From NCBI RefSeq assembly GCF_021290985.1, contig NZ_JAJOYU010000015.1, positions 1-64,000 on the forward strand: a stretch of 64,000 nt of DNA, written 5' to 3'. How positions within the stretch are numbered: the first letter of the stretch is position 1; every line of letters begins with the position of its first letter. Both the position numbers and the translations under genes were made by a program. The notes beneath the pieces were generated by a model that was not told where the DNA came from, searched no databases, and saw only the letters and a list, made by a program, of their open reading frames with translations. Shown here piece after piece: positions 38,710 to 49,570 of this stretch. Source of the DNA: Rheinheimera soli. Lineage in GTDB: Bacteria > Pseudomonadota > Gammaproteobacteria > Enterobacterales > Alteromonadaceae.

Positions 38710-39477
38710 ATGAGCTTTACCGAATTACTTCAGCCTATACATCAATTTTTACAGTGTGAAACGCCGGACAGCTGGCTGGTGGAAGCACAAAAGCCAGAAC
38801 GTTTGGCCGTGTTATTACAGGACCACTTGATATGTGAATTAAAAGCGGCTCAAACCGCTATGTATCTACTGCGCCGTTATGCCTGTGATAAAGACAGCTC
38901 TTTAACCTTACTGAACTGGCTAAAGCCTTTTGAAGACTTCGCTTATCGTTTTAACGGTGATATTCAAAGCTTAAAGCAGGCTGAAAAACTGAATAAAAGT
39001 ATTATAGGCCGTTCTGATTTTGCTCACTCGGATCGTATTATCGATCGCATGGTGCTGTTAATTCGCGAAGAGTTGCACCATTTTTGTCAGGTGCTGGAGA
39101 TTATGCAGGCGCGTGGCATTCCTTACGAAAATATCAGCGCCAGCCGTTATGCCAAGATGCTTATCCAGAACTGCAAAACCCATGAACCACAAATTCTGAT
39201 CGATAAACTAATTTGCGGCGCTTATATCGAAGCCCGCTCCTGTGAGCGTTTTGCGAAATTAGCGGAATTTGTTGACCCGGAGTTAGCCAGCTTTTATTCC
39301 TCTTTACTTCGCTCAGAAGCACGGCATTTTGCCGATTATCTGGAACTGGCTCAGGTGATCTCTAAATCAGATATCACAGAGCGGGTGCGCTTTTTTGGCC
39401 AACTTGAAGCACAACTGATTTCAAGCCCGGATGCGGATTTTAAGTTCCATAGCGGTGCCCCCACAACGACCATTTAG
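38710..39477 (+). CDS. miaE: tRNA-(ms2io6A)-hydroxylase MiaE
   Basis: This 255-aa ferritin-like diiron monooxygenase hydroxylates ms2i6A37 of tRNA. Iron ligands are suggested by LICELKAAQTAMYLL, REELHHFCQVLEIM, IEARSCERF and SEARHFADYLELA. The start at 38710 gives the compact family start MSFTELLQPI. A longer frame from 38632 would run inside lpxH. It follows lpxH by 19 bases. Confidence 0.94.
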   Translation: MSFTELLQPIHQFLQCETPDSWLVEAQKPERLAVLLQDHLICELKAAQTAMYLLRRYACDKDSSLTLLNWLKPFEDFAYRFNGDIQSLKQAEKLNKSIIGRSDFAHSDRIIDRMVLLIREELHHFCQVLEIMQARGIPYENISASRYAKMLIQNCKTHEPQILIDKLICGAYIEARSCERFAKLAEFVDPELASFYSSLLRSEARHFADYLELAQVISKSDITERVRFFGQLEAQLISSPDADFKFHSGAPTTTI

Positions 39478-39563
39478 TACTGTTGTTTTCTGCCGCTAAA
39501 AAGCCTGTACCTGCAGCCCTGAAACAGCTTTACACTGCTTGCTACAGATTTTCTGCCTTAAAC

Positions 39564-39592
39564 TTGACGAACCTCGTTCTATTAGCCATAAC
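39564..39592 (+). promoter_or_regulatory. Promoter of the Yip1-family gene
   Basis: TTGACG and CATAAC are separated by 17 bases, about 60 bases before the ATG at 39652. No other signal is seen in 39478-39651. Confidence 0.5.
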
Positions 39593-39651
39593 AAAGGTAA
39601 GGGTTTGTTTGTGCCCTGTAATGAACAACGTAGTAGCCAAGGATAACAACT

Positions 39652-40251
39652 ATGATTTTAAATCACTTATGGGGACTGTATGCCCATCCTAAAGAAGAAT
39701 GGCATACGATAGACGCTCGTCACGAAAGTTTCAGATACAGTTTAATTCACATCCTGCTTATTGCCTTAATTCCTTCTCTTTGCGCTTATTATTCAGCAGT
39801 GCACATCGGCTGGAGCATAGGTGTGGGTGAACCTATACGTTTAACCGCTGAAAGCGCCATGATGCTTTCTGTCGCTATGTATATTGCTTTAATAGGTGGG
39901 GTGTTCGCGCTGGCTTACCTGGCGCACTGGATGGCTCACACTTTTGGTTCCGAACCTACCTATACCCAGACACTGGAATTAGCCTCCTACACCTCCACTC
40001 CACTTTTTATGGTAGGTTTTGCCGCTTTATTCCCTGAACTCTGGTTTGTGATGCTGGTGGGTTTGGCAGGCTTAACCTATTCGGTGTATTTGCTTTATGT
40101 GGGCGTGCCTATTCTGATGCATATTCCTGAAGAACGTGGTTTTATCTACGCCAGTTCAGTCGTGACCACAGGATTAATTCTGTTGGTCTGTGTGATGACA
40201 GCTACCGCTATTTTATGGAGCTCAGGCTTCGGTCCGGCATTTACACATTAG
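39652..40251 (+). CDS. Yip1-family inner-membrane protein
   Basis: This 199-aa protein has about five hydrophobic segments (roughly 27-50, 68-92, 115-138, 143-165 and 172-196). It also has the N-terminal pattern LWGLYAHPKEEWHTID, common in bacterial Yip1/DUF1282 proteins. AAGGA precedes the ATG. Its function is unknown; membrane location is the only secure statement. Confidence 0.85.
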   Translation: MILNHLWGLYAHPKEEWHTIDARHESFRYSLIHILLIALIPSLCAYYSAVHIGWSIGVGEPIRLTAESAMMLSVAMYIALIGGVFALAYLAHWMAHTFGSEPTYTQTLELASYTSTPLFMVGFAALFPELWFVMLVGLAGLTYSVYLLYVGVPILMHIPEERGFIYASSVVTTGLILLVCVMTATAILWSSGFGPAFTH

Positions 40252-40294
40252 CTTGTTATCAGATAATTTTTTCAAATCGCGATTACAGAAAAGT

Positions 40295-40326
40295 AAAAGG
40301 GGCCAGTTAAAAACTGGCCCCTTTTT
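40295..40326. terminator. Bidirectional terminator between the Yip1 gene and purF
   Basis: AAAAGGGGCCAGT-TAAAA-ACTGGCCCCTTTT, a perfect 13-bp stem with A-run and T-run arms, serves both convergent genes. Confidence 0.9.
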
Positions 40327-40351
40327 GATTAACAAGTCTGACTAAGAGCGA

Positions 40352-41866
40352 TCAGTTGCCTTCGTTATGCAAATCTAAACTTGCAGATAACTCGGCTTCT
40401 TTTTTGCGCTTAGAGGCTTCATTGCGCTGTGCATCCAAACGATTCAGGTACGCCTGATCTATGTCGTTGGTCACATAAACACCGTCAAAGACTGAAGTTT
40501 CAAAACGCTTCAGCTCTGGGTTTTCAGAACGTACCGCATCGACTAAATCTTCCAGTGATTGGAAAATCAAACCATCAGCACCAATGATTTTGCAGATACT
40601 GTCCACATCGTGACCATGAGCTATCAACTCGTTAGCCGATGGCATATCAATACCATAGACGTTCGGGAAACGAATTTCCGGAGCTGCAGAGGCGAAATAC
40701 ACTTTCTTGGCACCAGCTTCACGCGCCATATCGATGATTTGCTCTGAAGTAGTACCGCGAACTATAGAGTCATCCACCAGCAAGACGTTTTTGCCTTTGA
40801 ACTCCTGCCAAATAGCATTCAGCTTACGCTTGACGGACTTTTTACGCTCCCCTTGACCCGGCATAATAAAAGTACGGCCAATGTAACGGTTTTTCACATA
40901 ACCCTGACGGTAAGGCAAACCTAACTCGTGGGCAATTTGCAAAGCAGCATCGTTACTGGTCTCAGGGATTGGGATCACTACATCAATATCTAAATGCGCC
41001 CATTCTCTTTTGATTTTTTCACCGAGCTTTTTACCCATAGCAACACGAGACGCATACACAGACACATTGTCTATGGTTGAATCCGGGCGGGCAAAATAGA
41101 CATATTCAAAAATACATGGGGCATAGCTTGGGTTTTCAGCACATTGCTGGCTGAACAGCTCACCGTCTTCAGTGATATAGACAGCTTCACCTGGCGCCAC
41201 ATCACGCAGCACAGTAAAACCGTCAGCATCTAAAGCAACACTTTCAGAAGCGACCATATACTCAGTGCCAAGTGCAGTTTCACGTTTACCCATCACCAGA
41301 GGACGGATGCCGTTTGGATCACGAAACGCCACTAAACCATGGCCAATCACCACAGCCACCACCGCATAACCACCGCGGATTTTACGGTGTAAATTAGCGA
41401 CAGCACGGAAAATATGGTCAGGATTTACATGCATATCGGCATGAATATCCAGCTCATGAGCAAAAGCGTTTAATAGCGCTTCTGAGTCTGAGTTGGTATT
41501 GACATGACGACGGGCGGTACGGAACAACTCGTCTTTTAATTCTTCAGAGTTCGTCAGGTTACCGTTGTGCGCCAGCGCTATACCAAAAGGACTGTTGGTA
41601 TAAAACGGCTGAGCTTCGGCCGTACTGGCAGAACCCGCTGTTGGGTAACGCACATGGCCTATGCCCATATTGCCAGACAAACGCTGCATATGGCGGGCTT
41701 CAAATACGTCTTTCACTAAGCCATTGGCTTTGCGTAAGCGTAAGGTTTTGTTGTCTACTGTCACTATGCCGGCGGCGTCCTGACCACGGTGCTGCAACAC
41801 AGTTAAACCGTCGTACAACGCCTGATTGACCGGATACTTACCTACGATTCCAACAATACCACACAT
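40352..41866 (-). CDS. purF: Amidophosphoribosyltransferase PurF
   Basis: This 504-aa enzyme commits PRPP to purine synthesis. The N-terminal glutaminase domain starts [15 protein letters not shown] with Cys2 as nucleophile and has [12 protein letters not shown]. The C-terminal PRTase domain has [15 protein letters not shown]. The length equals E. coli PurF (505 aa). It follows cvpA by about 20 bases in the accD-folC-dedD-cvpA-purF order known from E. coli. Confidence 0.98.
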   Translation of the reverse strand: MCGIVGIVGKYPVNQALYDGLTVLQHRGQDAAGIVTVDNKTLRLRKANGLVKDVFEARHMQRLSGNMGIGHVRYPTAGSASTAEAQPFYTNSPFGIALAHNGNLTNSEELKDELFRTARRHVNTNSDSEALLNAFAHELDIHADMHVNPDHIFRAVANLHRKIRGGYAVVAVVIGHGLVAFRDPNGIRPLVMGKRETALGTEYMVASESVALDADGFTVLRDVAPGEAVYITEDGELFSQQCAENPSYAPCIFEYVYFARPDSTIDNVSVYASRVAMGKKLGEKIKREWAHLDIDVVIPIPETSNDAALQIAHELGLPYRQGYVKNRYIGRTFIMPGQGERKKSVKRKLNAIWQEFKGKNVLLVDDSIVRGTTSEQIIDMAREAGAKKVYFASAAPEIRFPNVYGIDMPSANELIAHGHDVDSICKIIGADGLIFQSLEDLVDAVRSENPELKRFETSVFDGVYVTNDIDQAYLNRLDAQRNEASKRKKEAELSASLDLHNEGN

Positions 41867-41886
41867 CGATTATTTCCTCGCCACGC

Positions 41887-42375
41887 TTAGGGTCGCTGCA
41901 TAAAACTGGAATGGGCTTTGATGTACTCAAAAAACCATTCAATGATAAAACCAAATTCGGGTATTAGTTTGGACGCTTGCCACCAGTCGGTTTGATCTGC
42001 AGTGGTAAAAGCATCCAGGAAAAATAACAACGCGCTGACCACCAGCACACCACGCAGGGCGCCGAAGATCAGGCCAAGTAATCTGTCTGTGCCGGATAAA
42101 CCTGTAGATTCAACCAAACGGCCTATCAGGTAGTTAATTAAGGCACCAAGGATAAGAGTAGAAATAAACAGAACAGCAATGGAGACCGCATTACGCACCA
42201 GTGCGTCTTGCAATTCAGTGAAATAGGTTGCCAGATAGGGGTAATAATAACTGGCAACAAAAAAGGCCAGTATCCAGATAATCAGTGAAACCGCTTCTTT
42301 GGCAAATCCCCGGACCAGACTGATAACAGTCGACAGGCCGATAATTGCCAGAATGGCATAGTCAATCCAAACCAT
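41887..42375 (-). CDS. cvpA: CvpA family membrane protein
   Basis: This 162-aa inner-membrane protein has four predicted helices (about 4-22, 28-48, 62-85 and 100-122). The family start [24 protein letters not shown] is visible, cut here by residue groups at about 4-27. E. coli CvpA is needed for colicin V production and its molecular role is unclear. It sits directly upstream of purF. Confidence 0.93.
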   Translation of the reverse strand: MVWIDYAILAIIGLSTVISLVRGFAKEAVSLIIWILAFFVASYYYPYLATYFTELQDALVRNAVSIAVLFISTLILGALINYLIGRLVESTGLSGTDRLLGLIFGALRGVLVVSALLFFLDAFTTADQTDWWQASKLIPEFGFIIEWFFEYIKAHSSFMQRP

Positions 42376-42434
42376 TTGCTACCAAAGGATGCTTAGGGAC
42401 GGCGCGCATTCTACCAAAACACGCGCCTGAACAC

Positions 42435-43148
42435 CTAATTATTTTCGATAGGCTTAAAAGCTGTCAGCTTCAGACCTTGAGTTCCGGTTAGTTGCTGCAA
42501 TTGAGGCAGTTTTTGTTCCAAGCGTTCTTTTTTCAATTCAGGGCCAACCACAACACTGACCATAGACTGGCCCTGAGCATTAGTGGTTGAACGGGTAAAG
42601 GTGGTAAAACCTGCTTCTTTCAGTTTAGCCACTAAAGCAGTGGCGTTTTCCACTTTACCGAAACTACCAACCCGCACTATCCAAGCCGTTTCATTGAGTG
42701 CTGGATTCCCTTTCGATTCAACTGGTTGTTCTGCAACAGGCGCAACAGTTGCGTTATTCACTGGCGCTAACGGGTTTTCAGTCGGTACAGGAATAGGATC
42801 TGTACTTGTGCCGTTAGCAGACTCTGCCACCATAGTTGCACTGTCTGCTGCAGCTTCGCTGCCTGGCGCGCCAGCAGTCACTTGCGCAAAGCTATTATCA
42901 GGTAATCCTGCATCAGCAGCAGGCTCATTCACCGGAGTCGCCAATAATTCCTGCTGCTTTTCGGCTAATTGCTGCTTAGTAAATACCTGCTCCTGTTGCA
43001 CTGTGGCAAATTCAGGACGTTCCGGAATAGCTTTAAACTCGTTTTTCACCACTTGTTTTTGCCCATCCAGCAAATCAGGTAAAAAAACGATGGCAGCAAT
43101 AATTAAAATACTGCTGCCAATTAAGCGGTTTTTAAAGGCGCTGGTCAT
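42435..43148 (-). CDS. dedD: SPOR-domain protein DedD
   Basis: This 237-aa cell-division protein has one N-terminal membrane anchor (about 9-27) and a long Pro/Ala/Glu-rich periplasmic linker (about 40-150). A C-terminal SPOR domain begins TAWIVRVGSFGKVENATALV and binds denuded septal peptidoglycan. Its ATG overlaps the folC stop by 4 bases. Confidence 0.93.
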   Translation of the reverse strand: MTSAFKNRLIGSSILIIAAIVFLPDLLDGQKQVVKNEFKAIPERPEFATVQQEQVFTKQQLAEKQQELLATPVNEPAADAGLPDNSFAQVTAGAPGSEAAADSATMVAESANGTSTDPIPVPTENPLAPVNNATVAPVAEQPVESKGNPALNETAWIVRVGSFGKVENATALVAKLKEAGFTTFTRSTTNAQGQSMVSVVVGPELKKERLEQKLPQLQQLTGTQGLKLTAFKPIENN

Positions 43149-44425
43149 ACATCTGTCTCCTTTTGCAGCGCTAGAACTGCCGACACTGTAACAAAAGAGC
43201 CGAAAATCACCAATAAATCATTAGCCTGCAAAGACAACAGCGCTTTTTGGTAACCCGACTCTAAATCTGAATAACAGCAATAGCTGCTTTGTATTGGCAA
43301 CTGCCCCAACAACATATTCGCCGAAGCTCCACGAGCACCAGGTAAGTCCACCAGATGCCAGTGATCCGCGAGTTGGTGGAATGGTGCCAAACTTTGCTGA
43401 ATATCTTTGTCTTTTAACATCCCCACCAGCAGATGCACCCGAGCATAACGCTCTTTGATGAACTGAAGCTGAGCCGCCAGATAACCAGCAGACTGCGGAT
43501 TGTGCGCTACATCCAATAAAATACCGGGGGTTTTGCTCAACCATTGCATACGACCGGGCAGACTTAAAGCAGACAATACCTCTGTTGCCTGTTGCTTCGA
43601 AGGTAATAAAGCTAAGGCTTCCAGTGCAGTAAGAGCTGTCGCAATATTTTGCAAAGGAACAGTTGCCAGAGGTAGTTCTTCCAAACGGCTCTGCACACCT
43701 TGCCAGCTGAAGCTCGCTTCTGTGACGTTGTACTGGTAATCCGTATTGATACAAAGCAGTTGGGCTGCAATATCCTGACTGTACTTCAGTACCGACTGTG
43801 GAATATCAGTCTCACCAATCACAGCAGGCTTGTTTGCGCGAAATACACCGGCTTTTTCACGACCAATGCTTTCACGGTCTGGCCCTAAATAATCCTGATG
43901 ATCTAAATCGACTGTGGTCAGAATACTTAAATCAGGCTCGATAATATTAGTGGCATCCAGACGACCGCCTAAACCGACTTCAATCAGGCAAATATCCGGT
44001 TGCTGTTGTTTCAGCAGATAAAAAGACGCCAGTGTGGTGAACTCAAAATAGGTCAGTTCAATATCGCCACGCAATTGCTCGATAAAAGCAAAAGCTTCAC
44101 ACCAAAGAGTGTCGGCTACATCTTCGCCGTTGATGCGTAAGCGCTCGTTAAACTGCAGCAAATGAGGAGAGCTGTATACACCGACAGACAAGCCCTGCAC
44201 TGCGCAGAGCTGTTCAAGAGTGCGGGCAGTAGTGCCTTTGCCATTGGTGCCAGCGATCAGAATTTTTTTACCAGGCAGCAGATGCAAATCGGCACGCTGA
44301 GCGATGTTAAGCACCCGGCCCAATCCCAGTTCAATCTGATGTTGCGGATGTTTCTGTTCTATATAACAAAGCCAATCCGTCAGAGTCTGGCAGGATTGGC
44401 TTGCAGGCGATAAAAGATTGGTCAT
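43145..44425 (-). CDS. folC: Folylpolyglutamate/dihydrofolate synthase FolC
   Basis: This 426-aa Mur-ligase-like enzyme adds glutamate to folates and makes dihydrofolate. The ATP loop IAGTNGKGTTARTLE is at about 57-71. Others are VYSSPHLLQFNERLRI, LIEVGLGGRLDATN and LLDVAHNPQSA. It lies 10 bases after accD, as in E. coli. Confidence 0.97.
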   Translation of the reverse strand: MTNLLSPASQSCQTLTDWLCYIEQKHPQHQIELGLGRVLNIAQRADLHLLPGKKILIAGTNGKGTTARTLEQLCAVQGLSVGVYSSPHLLQFNERLRINGEDVADTLWCEAFAFIEQLRGDIELTYFEFTTLASFYLLKQQQPDICLIEVGLGGRLDATNIIEPDLSILTTVDLDHQDYLGPDRESIGREKAGVFRANKPAVIGETDIPQSVLKYSQDIAAQLLCINTDYQYNVTEASFSWQGVQSRLEELPLATVPLQNIATALTALEALALLPSKQQATEVLSALSLPGRMQWLSKTPGILLDVAHNPQSAGYLAAQLQFIKERYARVHLLVGMLKDKDIQQSLAPFHQLADHWHLVDLPGARGASANMLLGQLPIQSSYCCYSDLESGYQKALLSLQANDLLVIFGSFVTVSAVLALQKETDV

Positions 44426-44434
44426 AACACCTTA

Positions 44435-45307
44435 CTAGGCGACGCGGTGTTCCTTGGCAGGAGCTGGCCATCGCATGAATTTAGCCACAAGTCGCGCAAT
44501 TGTATCGCGCATTTGGCGGCGGTCAACAATCATGTCGATAGCACCGTGTTCCAGCAGGAATTCACTGCGCTGGAAACCTTCAGGTAATTTTTCACGTACT
44601 GTCTGCTCAATAACACGGGGACCAGCAAAACCGATCAGAGCTTTTGGCTCACCAATGTTTAAATCGCCCAGCATGGCCAAACTGGCAGATACACCACCCA
44701 TAGTAGGGTCGGTCAGTACAGAAATATAAGGTAAACCTGCTTCGCTCAGCTTGGCTAAAGCCGCACTGGTTTTTGCCATTTGCATCAAAGACATCAAAGC
44801 TTCTTGCATACGGGCGCCACCACTGGCAGAGAAACAGATAAAAGGCACTTTGTTTTCAATGGCGTATTCGACACCTTTGACAAACTTGGCACCCACTACA
44901 GACGCCATAGAACCGCCCATAAAAGCAAATTCAAACGAAGCCACAACGACCGGCATGCCCAATAAAGTGCCGCGCATTACCACCATGGCATCTTTTTCAT
45001 TGGTTTCTTTTTGCGCAGCAACAATACGGTCTTTGTATTTTTTGCTGTCTTTAAATTTCAACAGATCCTGAGGTTCCAGCTCTGCAGCCAGTTCAACCAT
45101 ACCACCGGTATCAAGGAAATTGTTTAAACGGTCTCTGGCACTGATACGCATATGGTTGTCGCATTTAGGACAAACCCCTAAGTTCCGATCCAGTTCTGCC
45201 TTGTACAATACAGCTTCACAAGAGGTACATTTAGTCCAGACCCCTTCAGGAATATTACGACGGGATGAAGACGAAGTTCTGGGCAGAATTTTTTCTAACC
45301 AACTCAT
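44435..45307 (-). CDS. accD: Acetyl-CoA carboxylase carboxyltransferase beta subunit AccD
   Basis: This 290-aa subunit forms the carboxyltransferase with AccA to make malonyl-CoA. The N-terminal zinc ribbon has CTSC and CPKC pairs (about 27-49). The crotonase-fold core has [20 protein letters not shown] and PTMGGVSAS. It starts the accD-folC-dedD-cvpA-purF series. Confidence 0.97.
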   Translation of the reverse strand: MSWLEKILPRTSSSSRRNIPEGVWTKCTSCEAVLYKAELDRNLGVCPKCDNHMRISARDRLNNFLDTGGMVELAAELEPQDLLKFKDSKKYKDRIVAAQKETNEKDAMVVMRGTLLGMPVVVASFEFAFMGGSMASVVGAKFVKGVEYAIENKVPFICFSASGGARMQEALMSLMQMAKTSAALAKLSEAGLPYISVLTDPTMGGVSASLAMLGDLNIGEPKALIGFAGPRVIEQTVREKLPEGFQRSEFLLEHGAIDMIVDRRQMRDTIARLVAKFMRWPAPAKEHRVA

Positions 45308-45360
45308 AGTTGTTCCTTGGTATCGCAGCAGGGCTTGAGCCCAAACTTAGTTTATTGTGT

Positions 45361-45393
45361 AAAAAAGCGCCGATCATGCGGCTAACGGCGCTT
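45361..45393 (-). terminator. Terminator after truA
   Basis: On the minus strand AAGCGCCG, a 13-base loop and CGGCGCTT run into TTTT, about 50 bases beyond the truA stop. It separates truA from accD. Confidence 0.8.
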
Positions 45394-45442
45394 ATTAAAG
45401 CACAAAGCCATGATAGAACCTATAGCTAACTGGTCGTAGTTG

Positions 45443-46237
45443 TTAGCAAAAGCTGTCGGGCAGGAACAGTGGTCCCAGTGGCATTTTCGGAATACCAAAG
45501 TGTTCAGGGTAGTCCACATCCACCAGATACAAGCCTTCAGCTTTGGCCGTCGCTGCTGCTAAAGTCCGATCTTTCGCTGCCAGCAATTCTGCTATCCATT
45601 CAGGCTCTTTTAAGCCCATTCCTACCTGTAACAAACTGCCGGTGATATTGCGTACCATATGGTGCAAAAAGGCATTGGCTTTAATATCCAGCACAATAAA
45701 CTGTCCTGTCCGGCTTAAATGCAGATGCATTAGATTACGGAAGGGACTGTGCGACTGACACTGGATAGCACGAAATGAGGTGAAATCATTTTCACCCAGC
45801 AAATGGACAGCAGCTTGTTGCATCAGTTCAATATTCAAATCCTGATGATAATGACTTAAGCCTGCCCCCAAAATGGCAGGCCTGAATTTATTGTTGTAAA
45901 TCACATAACGGTAACGACGAGCTGTGGCAGAAAAGCGGGCATGAAAATCATCTGAAACTTGTTTTGCCCAGCGTACGGCTATGCCATCAGGCAGATTGGA
46001 GTTGGCCCCCATAATCCAGGCGCGCATATCACGGTTGGCATCGGTATCAAAATGCACGACCTGACCAGTTGCATGCACACCAGCGTCAGTGCGGCCAGCA
46101 CAGGATAATTCAATAGTTGCATTCGCAACTTTGGATAACGCAGCTTCGAGATGACCTTGTACGCTTGGCACTTCACGTTGCCTTTGCCAGCCAAATAAAC
46201 CTACACCGTTGTATTCGATACCTAACGCAATTCGCAT
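45443..46237 (-). CDS. truA: tRNA pseudouridine synthase TruA
   Basis: This 264-aa enzyme makes pseudouridine at positions 38-40 of tRNA anticodon stems. The catalytic aspartate is in [15 protein letters not shown] at about 52. Other blocks are RARYRYVI-like segments ([11 protein letters not shown]) and [17 protein letters not shown]. The start at 46237 ([11 protein letters not shown]) gives the family length; ATGs 12-15 bases upstream are less likely. Confidence 0.97.
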   Translation of the reverse strand: MRIALGIEYNGVGLFGWQRQREVPSVQGHLEAALSKVANATIELSCAGRTDAGVHATGQVVHFDTDANRDMRAWIMGANSNLPDGIAVRWAKQVSDDFHARFSATARRYRYVIYNNKFRPAILGAGLSHYHQDLNIELMQQAAVHLLGENDFTSFRAIQCQSHSPFRNLMHLHLSRTGQFIVLDIKANAFLHHMVRNITGSLLQVGMGLKEPEWIAELLAAKDRTLAAATAKAEGLYLVDVDYPEHFGIPKMPLGPLFLPDSFC

Positions 46238-46387
46238 TCTGACTCCCATCACTTAGGGGCGGAAGTATAACTCAGGGATTACAGGAAACTCACGAATTTT
46301 AACGGTTACAAGCGAAGCTCGGTATTAAAAACAGAAGCATGATTTGGTTTTGTGGCGACATGAGGTCAGTATGAAATTGAAAACTGA

Positions 46388-46413
46388 AGGGTCAGAGTCT
46401 TGACTCTGACCCT
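46388..46413. repeat. Long inverted repeat after fimV (REP-like or terminator)
   Basis: AGGGTCAGAGT-CTTG-ACTCTGACCCT is a perfect 11-bp stem with a 4-base loop, 5 bases past the fimV stop. The minus-strand 3' flank TTCAGTTTTC is only moderately T-rich. The motif resembles REP units linked to RAYT transposases in related genomes, from memory. It may serve as the fimV terminator either way. Confidence 0.6.
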
Positions 46414-46418
46414 GAGAT

Positions 46419-49400
46419 TTACAGCTGGTCTTTTAAGCTTTTAGCTTCTTGTTTGATATGCTCAGGCGCGGTAGAACTTAATACTTTATCAATCAGATGT
46501 TCAGCACCATCCTGCTCACCAATTTCGATATAAGCACGAATTAAATCCAAATCGGCAGCAAACCCCTGCTCAGCCGGATCCAGTTCAGGTTCGTGTTGTG
46601 CGGCAATAAAATCCTGATAATCTTCCAATCCAACATCAATATTGCGTACAGGATTTTGAGTCAGTTGCGGCTCATCTTCAGAATCGTCCAGTAATTTATC
46701 CAGCGCCAATAATGAAAATGCCAAATCATCAGATGGAGTGTTCTGCTGTATTTCAACTTCTGCTTGCGGTAACGGTTCGCTCTCTGTTTCTGTATCAGCT
46801 TTATCCAGAGCTAATTCGGATAACACAGCATCAGCTATATCTTCATCTGCCAGCCTGATTTCAGCATCAGTTTGAGCATAATCAGCTAACAACGCATCAA
46901 AGTCTGTGTCATCTAAGGCTTCAAGTTCTGATGCAATGTCGTTATTGGCCTGTTGCGTGTCATGCGATATCACTTCGGACTCTGCAGTGTCCTCAAGGTC
47001 CTGTTCCAATTCAAGATCATCATCAGTGTCTTCAACAGAACCAGCTTCATCAGAAAACTCCAGATCCGGGTATTCTTCTAATACTTTGCTTGGATTCTCC
47101 ACTGACAAGGTGGCAGCAGATACACGACTGACACTTAAATCTTCCTGCAGATCAAGATCAGGCACCGACTCGCCAGATGGCTGCTCGACAGCCTGATCAG
47201 TCAGCTCCTGCCATGCCTCACTGGCTTCAATGTCGTCTGACATCTCCTCAGCGCCTTGTGCGGCGTCGGTATCTGATACCTCAGGCTGTATCTCATCTGG
47301 GCTATCAATTTCATCCACAACCTGATCATCTGAGTCTGCGGCTAAGACTTGATCCGGTATCGCATCTGTATGTTCTGATAGGCTTGCGGTCTGATCATCA
47401 GCCAGAATGTCACTTTCAGGTTCAAGTTCGTTGATAAGCTCTGCTAAATCGCCATGATCTGCATGAAAATGTGCAGGCATTGCTGTTGATTGCTCTTCTG
47501 CCGGCTCATCGGATAACAACAGAGCGACATCACCAGGGCTCAGCGGGTAATCATCCTCGTCAAATTCCAGAGTAGTTTCAACAGCATCTTGTGTTTCAGG
47601 CTCAAGATCCGGTTCATCAGTCAGACTAAAAGCATCAGGTTCAGGCTCACTCACCTTATCTGTGTTTGCACTGTCAGGCCAGTTGGTTGTGCCATCCAGC
47701 AAGGCATCAATATCAATATCGCTTTCATCTTCAGTCGATGATGGCTCTGAGATGGATAATTCTTCATCAGCAAGTGATTCAGCAAATTCATCCAGCTCTG
47801 AGCTGTCAAAATGAGGTTGCTCTGGCATCAGATCCTGTAGGTCCGCAGCCTCTTCAACTGGCACTTCCGGGGAGCGGTCCGATACCACTTCTTCAGCTTG
47901 AGGCGCTTCGTTTGTCACCACCAATTCATCCAGCAGGGAATCAAAGTCGACTTCTTCAACTTCTTCTATTTCATCCAGACTGAACTCATCTGTTTCGTCG
48001 GAAACCTTATTACTTACAGCAAAAGTGTCGCTATCTGGTTCATCCAGTTCAATTTCTTCAATCAGTTCATCCTGTTCATCGTCAGTCTGCTCTGCTTGTT
48101 TTTGCTCTTCCGCTAACTGCTCAGCGACAGCCTGAGCGAATATATCGTCAGGGTCATCCAATTCAGGCTCTTCATCAAACAGAGCGGATAAATCAGCGCC
48201 AGATAAAATATTATTTGGATCAAACTCTTTGGCTGGTGCTTTTGTCGGTTGATCCAACAAATCATCCAGCAGCTCATCATCCATTGAACTGGCGTCGAGT
48301 AGATCTTTGCTGTCCAGCAAGTCATCGTCATTCATCAGAATGTCGTCAAACTCGTCCGCTCTGGTATCCAGTAACATATCATCATGTAAATCAATAGGTT
48401 CATCATCCAGCCGTATACCTTGACTGCCGGTATCCAACAAAGATTCATCCAGCGTCATCAGACTGCTTTCGTCAAAATCCAGACTTTCATCTAAAGGAGG
48501 TAAGGGTGAACGATAGCCTGATTCTTGCTGAGGCACTGCCGTAGCAGCGCTGACTATTTGCTCTGATTTTCTGGTCCGTCGTTTGATCCAGCCCAATACC
48601 GCAAACAACACAAATAAGGTCGGTAATGTGGCTAATAACACCCAGGTCAAACTACTGGAGGAAATATTTTGCCACAGCTCGGCAAAACTTGTCCCTTGCT
48701 GCTCCCGCTCTATCTGGGCCTTTTGTTGTGCCAACATTTCAGCCTGCTGGGCCACCAACAACTGCAATTGCTGCTGAATTTCGCTGTCTTTATCGACCTG
48801 AGACTTCATCAGCAGCATTTGGTCAGCCAGCTGATCCAGCTTATCTTTTAGCGCAGTGTTGTCCGCCAACACAGCTTCGACTGTAATTTTTGATTCCGCT
48901 AGTTTGCTTTGCAGATCAAGAAGTTGTCCCTTTTGTTGCCCTTCAACGCGGCTCAACTCCTGCTTAATTTCCTGCTTGGCTTTATCCACGTCTTTTTGCT
49001 GTGCAGTGTTTATACCTTGTTTCACTTTGGCTGCTGCTGCGGCACGCACTCTGTCAGCCCAGATCCGATCGTCTTCTTCCGACTTACGTTGCGCCTCCAC
49101 AGCATCAACCTGCATGATTTCATCCACATTAGGAATAGCCAGAAAAGAGCCGACATTCAGATGGTTGAAGTTATCATCAAGGAAAGATTGAGGGTTTTTC
49201 AGATAGATGGCATGCATCACCTGATAAATATTTAAACCTGGATGTGGCCTTGCTTCTTCGGCAATACGCCATAAGGTATCGTTGGGTGTCAAAGGGCCTA
49301 CCCGACTACGAGCCGGATTTTCGGTGCTTTTTGGGCCTTTAAGACGCAAGGTGGTATCTGCAGTGGCGTTAACACTGCAGATCTGCAACAGAATACTGAA

Positions 49401-49424
49401 AATAAGAAGCCCAACTAAACGCAT
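46419..49424 (-). CDS. fimV: FimV family protein (polar organizer/pilus assembly)
   Basis: This 1001-aa inner-membrane protein has a signal peptide and a LysM-like peptidoglycan-binding region (about 43-102, with TPNDTLWRIAEEA). A coiled coil (about 120-245) and a transmembrane helix (about 259-280) follow. Next is an extremely Asp/Glu-rich cytoplasmic region, about 320-920. The conserved FimV C-terminus has DLDLIRAYIEIGEQDGAEHL. FimV/HubP proteins organize cell poles, chemoreceptors and type IV pili. The ATG at 49424 follows AGGAT and gives the signal peptide. truA following fimV is the usual order. Confidence 0.93.
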   Translation of the reverse strand: MRLVGLLIFSILLQICSVNATADTTLRLKGPKSTENPARSRVGPLTPNDTLWRIAEEARPHPGLNIYQVMHAIYLKNPQSFLDDNFNHLNVGSFLAIPNVDEIMQVDAVEAQRKSEEDDRIWADRVRAAAAAKVKQGINTAQQKDVDKAKQEIKQELSRVEGQQKGQLLDLQSKLAESKITVEAVLADNTALKDKLDQLADQMLLMKSQVDKDSEIQQQLQLLVAQQAEMLAQQKAQIEREQQGTSFAELWQNISSSSLTWVLLATLPTLFVLFAVLGWIKRRTRKSEQIVSAATAVPQQESGYRSPLPPLDESLDFDESSLMTLDESLLDTGSQGIRLDDEPIDLHDDMLLDTRADEFDDILMNDDDLLDSKDLLDASSMDDELLDDLLDQPTKAPAKEFDPNNILSGADLSALFDEEPELDDPDDIFAQAVAEQLAEEQKQAEQTDDEQDELIEEIELDEPDSDTFAVSNKVSDETDEFSLDEIEEVEEVDFDSLLDELVVTNEAPQAEEVVSDRSPEVPVEEAADLQDLMPEQPHFDSSELDEFAESLADEELSISEPSSTEDESDIDIDALLDGTTNWPDSANTDKVSEPEPDAFSLTDEPDLEPETQDAVETTLEFDEDDYPLSPGDVALLLSDEPAEEQSTAMPAHFHADHGDLAELINELEPESDILADDQTASLSEHTDAIPDQVLAADSDDQVVDEIDSPDEIQPEVSDTDAAQGAEEMSDDIEASEAWQELTDQAVEQPSGESVPDLDLQEDLSVSRVSAATLSVENPSKVLEEYPDLEFSDEAGSVEDTDDDLELEQDLEDTAESEVISHDTQQANNDIASELEALDDTDFDALLADYAQTDAEIRLADEDIADAVLSELALDKADTETESEPLPQAEVEIQQNTPSDDLAFSLLALDKLLDDSEDEPQLTQNPVRNIDVGLEDYQDFIAAQHEPELDPAEQGFAADLDLIRAYIEIGEQDGAEHLIDKVLSSTAPEHIKQEAKSLKDQL

Positions 49425-49570
49425 CGATGATCCTTTAAGGCCGGAGATTATTTTTGACACAAAAACACTGCAAACATCGTTCCACACTGGAATAGTAAAC
49501 CAGATGAATGCGACTGGCTATGCTTAAACACTATCTGCATATCGGCAGCTAAATCAATTGCTTTAGAAAC

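Noticed and set aside
46906-49235. Many Ser/His/Leu-rich plus-strand frames opposite fimV
   Set aside because: They mirror the Asp/Glu-rich acidic repeats of fimV on the minus strand and have no start signals or family features.
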